Assembly (NCBI GenBank): GCA_029948255.1
Contig: JALIZF010001867.1
Span: forward strand, 496,001 to 560,000
From: Telmatactis stephensoni
Lineage: Eukaryota > Cnidaria > Anthozoa > Actiniaria > Isophelliidae
Length of the DNA: 64,000 nucleotides
Direction: 5' to 3'
The position numbers and the translations under genes were made by a program. The notes beneath the pieces were generated by a model that saw only the letters and a list, made by a program, of their open reading frames with translations, had not been told where the DNA came from and did not search any database. Below are positions 1 through 12,600 of this stretch, piece by piece. Each line of letters begins with the position of its first letter. Position 1 is the first letter of the stretch.

Positions 1-2253
1 CCCTTCTCCCATATCATTGTAAAATGAAAATACATATTAGTAGTATATTGGAGGAATCAATGCCGGAAGGGGCCAACTACTGCAAAAACATTCTCTTTTA
101 TCAAATTAAGAATCACTTAGTCAAAAAGATTGAAATGGGGAAATACTGAGACAAGGTAAAGAGGTCTGTTTTTTATTTGTTTTTCCTTTATTTCATTAAC
201 CTTTCCATTTTTCTATTATAATGAAAAGATGTCAATCATAGCAGATACGTTTGCTTTCAAATTATTTTGCGTTTGTTTCTTCAAGAAAAAGCAAGGAGGA
301 AGAGGGGGAGACAGTGGGAGGTTATAACTGCCACTGCTATAAAATTCATTATATAAAGGACTTCACACAACAGCCAAAGGTGTGTTTTATAAAAGTAATC
401 ACTAACGTTATTGTTAATTATTTCCATCTTTGTCGGCATACACACAGATAAGTTGTGTGTGGCCTTTCCCTTCGACTAAGGACGCAGCTTAAGCGGAAAA
501 TAAAGTCTTAGAAGATTAGTGACGTTCTACACTTCTACAAATTTAAAAATGATAGTGGAAATAACAACAAAACAACATATGGTTTGGACTGGAAACTAAA
601 TTAATTTTTTTTAATAAAGGTTGCCGACTTCCGAGAAATTTGCATTGCAATGCAGTTATTTTTACTTGTTATTTCTTTTACACGACAGCTTGCTAGAAAA
701 ACAATTGTTCGCTTCATCAGTATTATCCATTCAAAACTTGGAAGACATATTAGAAGCTATGAAACAAACTTGGTGTTGTGATATATTTGTAGTCACGAGG
801 AAAAATGGTTCGATTTTCAGATTGAATATTCAGAATAAAAAAAGTAATTAAAAAGATTACCCCCTCCCTCTAAACCTCTCCATCTTAAAAAAAGAAGGAA
901 AAAGGGAATTTAAAAATGAATACTTTATGGAATTAACTTTCCATGTATCGGCCTTGTTATCCAATAAGGCGGTCTTCTTAAAGCCAGGTATAAAAAGCAA
1001 ATAAAATGTTTCAATATCAGTTTAAGCCTTTAATAGTAGAACAAGATAAATAATGGTCGCGTGGCGGCTTAGTCATGAAAAAAGACTTGTTGACACGCAA
1101 ACGGAAATGACAACAGTTTCAAAGTGCAATTTTTAGTGCTTGTTAAAAACAACTGGCTACAAAGTTCGAGGAAGGGACAAATTGTCTTGGCGTAAATGGA
1201 GTTTAAGATATTCGATTATTAACGCATTTTTCACGCCGGCACGGAGGTGTTGGATGGAACACCTGCCGAGTTACTGACTGCCGACTGGTGTGTTATTATA
1301 CGCTGTGTAAAATAGTAAAGGTACCGGCCCATTATCACCGAGTTATAGCGGTGCAAAAGTCGTTAGTGAAGAAAATCTACAATCATTATCTGATATTGTA
1401 TCAAGGATATTCTGGGAAAACATTTAGAGATGTAAAAAGATACAGAAATACACGCACAGAATAGCTAAATACCAGCTGTAAAACTATTGACGTCACAAGT
1501 CACGGAATGAGAGTCACTAAGGTATGGGCTATAGTAAAACCTGAATAGTTCACCTGGAAATAGTCCAGTTAACCATTAATGAGCCAATTTTATTATTGAA
1601 CAAATGAAATGGGTGCTAGTGGTATGATTGTGATCGATAATGTCAGTGAGAACGGAACCCATGTATTCACACTTAATCGATTATAAGAATACCCAAATGA
1701 GCCAAAGATTAACTCATGAATGGATGGGATAGAAAGGATAGTTGGAGGGAATAAATGAATAATTTTGAATAAAAAAAGGAAAAAAAGAAAAAGAGAAAAA
1801 AGCTGGATGCCTTGGCCCATATTTATATCTTCTAAGATTGCCGGATGGATACATGGGATGTATGCAAACAACAACAACAACAACAACAAAAGAGTGAATG
1901 AGGGAGTAGAAAGATACTTGGTTTCTCCCTTTTCACCATATGGGCCGAATGGATAAATGGATGGAACAAATGAACAAAAGAACGAATATCATTTCCAATA
2001 ATCGCAATAATCTGATACTAATCATTACTGCTGCCTAAGGCCCTGTCATATGAATGTGAGCTGTCCCTGGTGACCGGGGTAATTTGAGTTATCAGTTATA
2101 AATTACCTTAAGTTTGTAGCAGTTTTCCTTTCTTAAAAGAATCCAGCCGATGATTGTGTCGGTGCATCGACAACCTAAATTCAATGCAAAAATATCAAAT
2201 ATATGCAAAACCAATATTTTTATTCTTGAAATGTTTATTCGAAGTTCATCTCA

Positions 2254-2656
2254 GGCCCGAATCAAACGAGAACGCAAGGGGACGCAAGTCGACGCAAGTT
2301 TTGACTTGCACCTTCGTTTGACCACCAACTTGCATCGACTTGCGAGCAGTTTGAGCGTGCTCAAATTTGATCGCAAGTTGATGCGAGTTTTGGCTCGTTT
2401 GAACGGTCGCCACGCTAGACTTCGCAAGTTTTCCTCGTTTTTTAGTCCGAACTTCTACACATTGCCTCTCTCACAAATAATTCAAACAAAAACCAAACTG
2501 ATTTTCTCCTTGTCCTTCAGGTAGCTGATTTTTATTGAAAGTTTTTTAAAAACTTGCGCTGACTTGCGTTGAACGGTGTTCAAACGAGACGAGCAAGTCG
2601 CAAGTCAAAACTTGAGTTGACTTGTGCCGCCTTGCGTTCTCGTTTGATCGGGGCCT
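2254..2656. mobile_element. Foldback DNA transposon (MITE), Harbinger-like ends
   Basis: The ends are inverted repeats of about 27 bp: the left end reads GGCCCGAATCAAACGAGAAC and the right end is its near-perfect reverse complement. Sub-terminal sequence is rich in CGCAAGT/ACTTGCG motifs in both orientations, so the whole 400 bp can fold. Flanks read TCA and TAA, compatible with a decayed 3-bp TWA target duplication of PIF/Harbinger elements. No transposase is encoded. Confidence 0.7.
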
Positions 2657-4129
2657 AAGACTTTGGTTATATGAAAAAGAAATTCACGTCGCAAATCCCC
2701 ATGCAAGTGCGTATCCAGCAGGCACCATGAATTAATTAGATTATAGAATTAATGAAATAATTAATGGCAGAATGAATTAATAAATGAAGAATCGAAATGA
2801 ATAAATGAACGAATGATTGCAGAAAGAAAGACCAAAGAAAGTCATAATCTTGATAAAAAGGTCTGACTATAATAAAAAAATCTGAATGAATGACTGGTTG
2901 AAAGCCTGAAAAAATAAAAAGATATGTAAACTTCGGTGAAACGACGTTTTCCTTGCTCATTTTAAGTTATATTCATCTTTTAAACACCAGGGACTGACAA
3001 AAATTGTTGCATGTACCGGAATCTAGTCCTCAAGAAGTAAACCAAGGTAAGCAAGGACATTTCTATTCACGACTTCATAACTAGCTGACCTTGACAAATA
3101 CACAGGGTTCCCATGAATATTCAAAAGTGGCCCTTTAATCGATTGAATTGACAATGATTTTTCTAAAGACTGACAAGAAAACATACCGTGTGGACAGGAT
3201 GATATAATTAACAAGTAGATGGGCTGTTACGCCCTGAAATGTAACAACTCGTACAAAATGTGCTAAAGCAAAGTGTAATGAAACGTTTTACGCGAAAATG
3301 ACTATGACTTTCAAACTTTGGTACAAAATTTAATTCGTTAGAGTAGTGCTGATGAATGTTCATATAAGTCCCACTATGGAATATGCAGTAAAAGACCTTC
3401 AATCGCATTGTATGCAGTGTACAATAAATGTCCATAAATAGCGTGTAATCTCCAATAAATGTCCATAAATTAAAGTTTGCAATGTGCAATAATTTTTAAA
3501 AACATCTATAAATCGTATGTAATGTCCAATAAATATATGCACTGTGCTTTGCGCAATAAATGCCCATAACTTTCATTCAATATGCAATAAATTAATTAAT
3601 GTTTTCATGTTTTTCATAATTATGTTTTTCATGTTTTCATGTGATACTTCAAACTGAAATAAAATAAGATTTGCCTATCGTGGAAATTCAATCAAACCAA
3701 ACATTCTGGAATAGCCATGTACATAAAACATGCTGGGGGCATTGGACTAGTGCAACAATATAAATAATATAAAACTAGCTATTTCTAATAGAAAGTGAAG
3801 TGCTGCGAGCACAAAACAGTTGGTGTACGTATCCACGTTAACAGAACTGTTCCCCTTAAACTCATGACGGCTTCACGAAAGTACACCGCTTTCTCTGATA
3901 TATCAAATGTTTCTTGTCTATATCCTGCGCGTTGTGTGACGAACACTGCTAGTTGACCTTCAATATTGAACTACAGAACATAATTCTTCAGGATCAGTGT
4001 CGGACACACACAATTCAAAATATTTAGCACTTTGAGTAAAGCAATTTTTCAAACAATCACAAACGGCTAGAGTTGGCAATGATTATAAAACTAACTGATT
4101 TTAAAAAGCTAGTTTATTTAGGAAAAGAT

Positions 4130-4335
4130 GTGAATCGCTGGTCGTATGTATCGCGTGTTCGTCTAGTGACATCCTTGAATCGACTCTCGATACGGTATGG
4201 ACTTGAACCGCTGATCGTATGTATCGCATGTTCGTCTAGTGACATCCTTGAATCGACTCTCGATACGGTATGGACTTGAACCGCTGATCCTATGTATCGC
4301 ATGTTCGTCTAGTGACATCCTTGAATCGACACTGT
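4130..4335. repeat. 73-bp tandem repeat, about 2.8 copies
   Basis: The unit, containing TCGTCTAGTGACATCCTTGA, recurs with a spacing of 73 bp (for example CGTATGTA at about 4143, 4216 and 4289). Copies differ at only a few positions, so expansion is recent. Overlapping open frames here are translations of the repeat, not genes. Confidence 0.9.
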
Positions 4336-7300
4336 GTTCCGAATAGGAGGCTACTCGCTTCGCTCGCAGCAATAACATGTCAAGGATCGATTTTAGCTTT
4401 TGGGGGGTCTGCCACTTTGAAAGTGGACCAACTGTAATTGGGATTATACCAGCCTAGATCGTACTCCTGTTTACAAACAAGAAAACTGCGCACATTATCG
4501 CGGGCACACGCAGTAGCTTCGACGGCTGGAGTCTGACTATAGCATTGATCTTGTTAGGGCTAATTATAGCCTCAGTTGTTGAGCATCGGATGCTCTTTTT
4601 CCTTAAAAACAATATCAGTCATCGTATGCTAATATGATGAATGTCAGAAATTGGAAGTACAAATAAAATGACGGGAACATTACATTTTGTGTTACTATTA
4701 TATTTTGTGTAAGTTATTACATCTTGTTGCACAACGTGTAGACGTTCTTCTCCTCGTCTGACTTGTAAACAGTGTCATTTCCAACATCTGTTGAAACAAG
4801 TGAGAACAGATGGTTCAATGTCAACAAAACAAGATATTAGTCCACTCAGGGGATATGGATATTCATGGATTGTAGTTTGAAAATTGAATATTTCTAGGAA
4901 AAAGGGAAAAAACGCAAAGGCTAATAAGAAAATTGTCATCATTTGGCGTAAAACCAAAAAACAATATCAGGGATAATTGCATTAAACTAGACAAGGGGGA
5001 CTAATTAGAAACAGTTAATCAAAATGATGATGTTTTTTTACAATCTTGTACGTTTAATGATGAATGATGTTTAAAATAACCAACAAGGTTGCTACACAAC
5101 ACAAACATCAATAAAGAAATGTCGCCACTTCAAGGGGCTCAATCATAAAACAACCTCTTTGTACTTTGATCATTTAACTTTCTCAAATATCTGTTGACTT
5201 CAGAGAGATAGTGCCAAGAAGCCTAAATCCCTGTTTCGTGCTATTATTTTCTCATTTCTTTTCTGTGATTCAGAGTACGATCGACTAGTCACTTTAATTT
5301 TCTCAGTCCAGCAGGAATGTCAGGAAATCGGAAGCTGTGTCTCTGCTTTATTGTCATGTAAGTAATACAGTGTAATATCCGAGAAATAATGAAGCCTTCG
5401 ATGTCATGCTGGTATCTCTAATGGCATATGACAACTCACATAAATTGGTTGTTTTTATTTTGCTTTTTTGTCCTTATCAACTAATTCATCTTTTATTACT
5501 TCCTGAGTCCCTCCTCTTTTATTTATTTCTTCCTTTGGTGTCTTTTTAGTTTTTCAGAATATGTTATTGTCTTTTTGTTTCTTGGGTGAATTTGGACATT
5601 AATAAGATGAAATTCAGTTGCAAAAACATTTGTAAAAAAAGTCAAGGCTTCAGAATTCTATTTTTATCTCAAACTCCCACTCAGCTATTTTGTGTAACTT
5701 GAAGGCACTGTCCGGCTGGATGGACTTCATAATTCAGTAGCTCAATATTGTAGAAACTCAGGATAAACTAGAATTATTATCGTACGATATGAACTCCCTG
5801 ACAAGTTGTTTTTCAAACACACAAATCCATTGCTGATTGGCTGGCAGCAATGGGAACAAGGTAAATTAATCATCGTATTAATGACATCCGCACCATTCTA
5901 TATACATCTGTCAGAATATTAACGAATTAGTGTTTCATATATCGAACTAGATCTTCACCACACTCTACAGAATGCAATATTCAAGTCTTTTGTCCCTTTG
6001 TCGCAGTAGACAATGATGGGAGATTTTAGTCATAACTAACCAGTGTCGTACGCAATCGTGGATCCGATATAATAGGGTCATCCGTCGTTAACTCGCGGTC
6101 TTAAGTGCATATAAAACAAGATGGGAGAACATAATAAGGGTTAAGAATAAAGCTTTCAAAGAAAATGTCTCAAATGGAATCCATTCTGGATAAAATGTCC
6201 CGAGACTCTAAAAGAACGATAGACATATGGTCTGAAGTCCCGCTAAGACTGTGGTCGGTCAGCACTTATGCTTTGAATAAAGCACTCAGCTAGCTCCGCC
6301 GATAAGATTATTTTTAGATCACACAAATGAAGGAGTATGTCTTCATCAAAAGATGTTTACTTCTTGGCTGGATACAAACGCTTTTTTCTCAATTATTTTC
6401 GGATGAGAAAGACAAGCGAATAAGACTTCCTGACACTTGGTAAACAGAGTCCTTTCACACGTGGTGAAAGGACAGAATATGTTAGGAAAAAGAGCAATGT
6501 TTTAATCCCATGCTTCAAAATCCGGACATTAGAGGATTAACATCTTCCACGCCTGAGAGATTCTGCTTTTTGAAGAAAATCATCCTCGTATCGATTTCTA
6601 CAACGATGGAACTTTGATTATGAGAACTGTTGTGTGCGTAATATTTTCAGAAGTGTACACATATCCGGAACTAAGAAAGAGCAGGTTTATTCAGACAAGA
6701 GTAGAGGGCTCTTTATAGGAGCGATTTTGGAATATACGTGTTAAATGACTTTATGGTAATTACCGGGTAGTTTGGAACTGTCTTTCGAGTGTAACTGCGA
6801 CTTCTACAGTCTTCAGTAAAACGAATGCGGTGGGCATTCCCTACAACGGCTACAATCAAGTAATTGAATGATAGACTTTTGCAAAGTCACTCAGACCTCA
6901 CATACACAAATGTCAGTTAAACTTTTATCTTTAAACAAATAAAACAACTTTTTTGTCAGCATCAAATCCAAAGTATGGAGACCTTGGATAATTCATAAGA
7001 TAAAATGTCAAACTAAAATCTAAGTTAAAAAATAGACGAATGCTTCCTAAAGTCTTGCTGACATAAATTCACTTGTTTAGACTCAACATTTTTGTTGCTC
7101 AACTAGTTATACATGGAAAAGAAACCCTGATAGTTACCTTTTATGAAATTGTGTTAACATTCCTTGATAATTAATATTCATTACAAAGGACTGGCACAAA
7201 ATGAACTGGCTAGCTTTCCCGTCTCGAATTTTTTAATTATTCAAATAATAGTTGTTGGAGAGAGAAGGGAACAGTTGGACCACCGGCCATTCATAAAACA

Positions 7301-9541
7301 AATTGAAAATCAAGAAAAGAAACGAATTGAAAAAAAAGGTAATTGAAAATAAATGGAAATAGCTAGGTATTACAGTGACATCATTATGACAGGAACCAAA
7401 TTTCCTCAGTGCTGAGGGTTATTTTTTTCATGTCTTGACGTGGTTTCTTTTCGGTATTGACAATCTTGTACTTCGTTCTAAGGGTTCTTATCAGTCATAA
7501 TAAATGATTACGTTAAAAAAATGTGTTTTGGGACTCAAGTGGACCCCCATCCATCAATATCCAACAAGCTTTTGGAGTAGTTTTGTCATGTCAAACACGA
7601 AACGCGACAACACGGCTTTCGAGTGAAATCATGAAAAATTATTTTCCGTCGTACTTAGTACATTTATTCCTACTACACTATACGATTCCGGGACAAATTA
7701 CCGCTTATTTTCAATTGTCCATACTGGGTCTTAAAATGGTTTTAATCATATAGTTTTTTTTATCCATTATTAATAGGATGTTACGACTGTATGGCGATAC
7801 CCCCTACAAGGATTGGTTAGGGAAGCGTTTGTAAATAGCAAACCCAATGATGGTATCTGTTTTTCCACAAGAAAAACCACAGTCAAAGTTACAAACTTTG
7901 TTAATGACCCAATTAGGTAAATCTGGTCAAATGTCATCTCAACGCCAATGTTTTGTTTAAAGCGTTTAGTCATAAAATCGTTTTATTATGGACGACCCAT
8001 TCACGGAGAAGTACTTGCAAGAAAAAACGGGTAAAATCATTCTAATCACAATATCAGCAGTGCCGAGCAATCCTCGAGAGGGTGTCCCACAAGGTGAAGT
8101 TATTGGACCGTTTGATCCGTACAGGTTCTTTCACTGACGAGTTCTACAGACAGCACCTATCATTTTAGGTAAATGAAAGCCAAACATTCCTTTCAGAGAA
8201 ATCATGTTGAGATTTCTTCTTAGCCTACTCATTAATTTCAGAGTCGTTCTAACATTCTTGGCACAGAGATAATAATATTTTATAGAAATGCATTTTACCA
8301 GAAAACAGGATGAACGAAAAACAAAACAAAATCAAGAAACACTTCTTGGCAAAATAAGAAAAGAAATTCTTAACCACTTATTAAAAAGATACTCTTTATA
8401 AATTGACATCTTTGCTTGACAGATTGAAGGGCAATACCCGGTTACTAGGAAACAACGAAGCCCTTTTAAAACTTCGCATTTAAATTGCGATTACATACAC
8501 AGAAAGGCGTCTAAATAATTAATTATAAAGTCAATCCAGTTTGTTCAGGAATACTAGATAATATTGCAAAGCTTTTAGTAGGCTCGTTAGACTTAAGCAC
8601 TTTGGGTTTTTGTATGATCAGACAAATTGACGAAAGAATCAGTGGAATTAGTTCAAAACTAACCAAGTACCCCCCGGGTAGCCGTACTGAAGTAAACATC
8701 TTAACCAACAATTTGTAGGTTATTGTGATTTCGTATTTCGATCATTGTAAGCATTAACCAGGGTGTCCGTGCATTGTGCTTTAGTTACGAAGAACGCGCA
8801 CCGGCTGAGATAACATGACCTATCACTTTATTTGGAACACAACAATGACTTCGTGTCCTGAATTCCATTCGCATTTTTTTTAGGAACAAGTGCATATTAT
8901 AGACAATACGTAAGAAGCTTAAGGCAAAAAGTCATCATTTATCGTCCTTTATGGACTTCATTATACAACAACATATTCGTAAACATGTCGTTTGTAAATC
9001 TTATGCAATTAAGGCAAAGAAAGTAATACGCATGTTCCAAAGATTGTTTTTCAGTTGGAATTTATACCATGTTATTGAATCCTAGTAAATTCTTGGCAGT
9101 TTTTACACTATGATAGTTGCAAAGAGCAGGTGATTTTGGCTGTGCGTTGATTGACAGGTAAGCCTTTTGCCAAAACTCATGATTGGCTTCCTCAGGCTAT
9201 AACCGCTGATTTCAATTCCACTTGTGAGTGGAGTGTAGGGACCGCCGAGTAGTGTTTTACTGTACTGTTGAGGAGTCAAGACTCCGGTCCACGATGGTGG
9301 TATCATTCTAACAAGCACAAGTTGTCGATCTGGTTACTTGTTATTACAAAACCTGTCAAAGCTGGCTCAAATACAATTTCCATTCCTTGTAGGGTTTCTA
9401 GAAGTGGAACATCGCCATGGACTCCGTTAAATCGCCTTTGCACATATTTAACCTTCGACTATTATGAGCCATAACAGAGCGTCATTGGATAGCTATATGT
9501 TGATGTTCGGCGGGAAAATATTCAAAGAATAATACAACAAC

Positions 9542-9617
9542 ATGCCTATCCGAAGGGGCCGTTTTGCACCACAAAACACCTTCCTCGAGACGATCGCTCA
9601 GAAGTTTGATCATGGAA
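9542..9617 (+). CDS. KCNH8-like: ELK channel exon 1 (PAS cap)
   Basis: The ATG at 9542 opens with [20 protein letters not shown], the conserved amphipathic N-cap of ERG/ELK channels, which fixes this start. The donor GTAAGT follows 9617, leaving phase 1. This 76-bp exon is too short for a length-filtered ORF search. Confidence 0.93.
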
Positions 9618-12600
9618 GTAAGTAACTGTTTAAATGTTGTGCTTCAGCGTGTATGGACTAAAGTAGGACTCGATAATTACAGTGTCACTGGACAAAATCT
9701 CGGTCAAAGCAGTTCGGGATCACATACTGAGGACTTGTTTTAACGATATTACAACAGTCTACTAGCTTGATGTTTTAATTTTGTTTCTAGATAGCAACTT
9801 CGTATTGGGAAGCGCGCAGGAAAAGAACAACTATCCGATTGTTTATTGCAGTGATGGTTTCTGTGAATTAACTGGGTTTTCGAGAAGCGATTTAATGCGA
9901 AGAAGCTGTGCATGTAATTTTCTGTACGGTCTTGAATCCAACCAAGATGATATTCAGAGCATTGAGAATGCTCTAAGAACACAGAAGGAATTGAAAAAAG
10001 AAATTCTGTTTTACAAAAAAAATGGTAAGTGACATTATCGTAGCTTTTTATCTAGTCTTGGTTGATAATTATAGGCCTTAGTTTTTAAATCAGTTGCACA
10101 TGTAGATTGTTTTGAATCTCGCACTTTTGTTTTGTGATTTAGGCTTTATTGATTTTCAAAATATACCTATGCGGCTACCATAGAACAATGCCAGTATTTT
10201 TCTTTCCTAATGGAAAGATTTTTAGCACCCAACAGTGTTTTTATTTTGCTCTGATGAATTAGAATTAATTCCTTCGATTCAACGTCGAGCACAAGGCCAA
10301 ATATCGTAAATAGATTCTGTTTTCAAAGCTCAATTAAAATGGTGCTTTCTCTCTACTAGTACTTCACATAATCAAAAACAGGTACGCTTAATTTACATAC
10401 TGAAACAAGTTTGATTTGACATAGTACTTGCATCGAGGCATTCATAAAATATTAAAGCTTCAAATGGTTAGCGATTTAAAAGCCTTTAATGCCAAAGTCA
10501 GAAAACTATGACACGAAATAGCGAGTAAGTTTTCGAATCGAGAAATAAAATTCGCAAGGAAATGAAGAGTTATGGTGTAATACGAAGGCAAGGTAGTATA
10601 GCAGATAATATTTCCTTTTTGAAAGCCGTATGAAGCTGAAAGCAGTGACTTGAGGACAGCGTGTACATAGATAACACTCGCAAACAATCAAGACGTGTTG
10701 GAGTACAGAAATACAACATAAAGTACAAAAAAGTGGTTTGTACTCCAAGCAAATAGCCAGACACTAGTCACAGAGCGGAAATACGTTTTTACTTCAAAAA
10801 ACCAATGTTTATTCTTAGACTTTTATGTCCTGGTGAATTTCTGCCACCAACGCGCAATTTCTTTTATCGAAACTCGTTTTCAAACAATTGAAGCAAAAGT
10901 TTGATACTGATTCTACGCCTCAGCATTTGATAACGAAAGGATTTTGAACACCGGCAATGTGCCTTTTTGGACCTCGCACATGGGTTAAGTATCCGTAATG
11001 GTCTGCGGTTGGCCGATAGTATTGTATCCACGATCACAAAATAAAGAGGGTTTTGTAAGTCGGATTGATTTGAATCAAATCTAATGCGTGAAGGACGAAT
11101 AAGTACCATCGGCCGACAAACCAAAAATTAAGTGTTGGTGTTATCAAGTCAGTTTTGACACAGCATAAAACACTGGTAAGACTTGTGGTGTAAGACTTCA
11201 CCGCAAACACAAAAAGGGACTGACGGGATCATTTTTTTAAATAAAATGACAAAATGCAAAAGGTCTTTGGCTGATTCGCGTTTTTTTTAATTCAACATTT
11301 TCAGATAGATTTGATTATTTTCGACGTAAGTGAGCTATATTGTCGTTTAAAGTAATACCTGCAATCAAATTCAACGACGCCAAGAGTGTGAAACGAGGAC
11401 GTAGGAATAAAAAATACCCACTGTGGAATCTGACAGATTTGTAAAGATTACATTGGGATTACAGAATCAAAAGGCTGCATTCATAGATATATATACGGTT
11501 AAAAAAGTAATAACGAAATGAAACACTCAAAAAAGACTCATTTTGATGAATATACAAACACTTAAAAATTGTGAATAAACATGGAAGACAAGTTTGGAAT
11601 TTTTCGCCCTCAAATTGCGCACGTTTTACGTAGAGTAATGTTTTCGTGATAGAAAGCGGAGGAAAGTTATAAGAGTCTATATAGAATGAAATAAAAACTT
11701 GAATGGCTAAAAGAAAAGAAAGATTGGACAAGTTAGTAACTCATTAAATATCTAAATGCGGTCAACCCAAATGTTGGTGTACCTCCAAGACCTAGTCGTG
11801 GTTCAGCTACTTCAACTTCACGTATGTGCATGAGCTCAATCAAGAACAATATTGGTCGCAAAATCGTTCACTTGTCTAGTCTAGTTTAGATATGGCGGAT
11901 AGTTTCAAAATCATTGGTGAAGCGCGAATTTTTTGTTGACGGTAATTTTGAGGAATATGCATTTTTTTTAAAAATTACAAATTGCCTTAATATCAAAAGG
12001 AAGATCCTCTCGATTAAAAGACTAGTTCCGGAGACATAGAGTTCTGAGTTCGAGTTTTAGGCTGAATAAACAAAGGCTAAAATATATATCTTGATATTTT
12101 TTTCATGACAAATATGCTAACAGAATGACTGGATTTTGGCAGAAATGCTAAAACAGTCAGGAGTAAGGTTCCTAACAGCGTCTTGACAAGGTTCTAAGCA
12201 TTCGGGAATTTTCGCTGAAGTGTCAGTCTCTCGTGCTTTGGCAGAAGAATTGCAGCTAAGCTAAAGAAGATTAGAACGAAATCTATTTCAACGGGAAAAA
12301 AATGTCTGAATATTGTTCTCAAAATACTTCAAATTCGTAGCTCAGCTGTGAGCTCGTTTTTTGTTTTATTTCAATAATGTTTAGTGAAAAATTCAAAAGA
12401 TTTTGACATGTTGGCACTGCTAGGTTTGTTCTTTGTTACGATATATGCCTGACGGTCAAGTGATTAGAAGCTCGTCCAAATTACCAACTCCCACAAAAGA
12501 CATATATTTGGGGTGGCAATTTCTTTGTCTCAACAACGCGAATAAAGAGATTTCCGAACCTCTTTGTTGTGGACTTCTCAGAGAATTTTAATTTGCCGCT

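Larger units (their letters stand above)
1..9541. other. Intergenic region upstream of the potassium channel gene
   Basis: No exon-like open frame or recognisable protein similarity was found on either strand in this 9.5-kb stretch. Open frames are short, low in complexity and lack splice context. It contains a foldback transposon (2254-2656), a degenerate run of AATAAATGTCCATAAA-like units (about 3420-3600), a 73-bp tandem repeat (4130-4335) and a short (AAC)n tract near 1868-1889. The promoter and any 5' untranslated exons of the channel should lie here, but I cannot place them. Confidence 0.6.

Noticed and set aside
1593..1956. Opposed frames near 1.6-1.95 kb
   Set aside because: Leu/Phe-rich and Lys/Asn-rich translations of A-rich and (AAC)n sequence.
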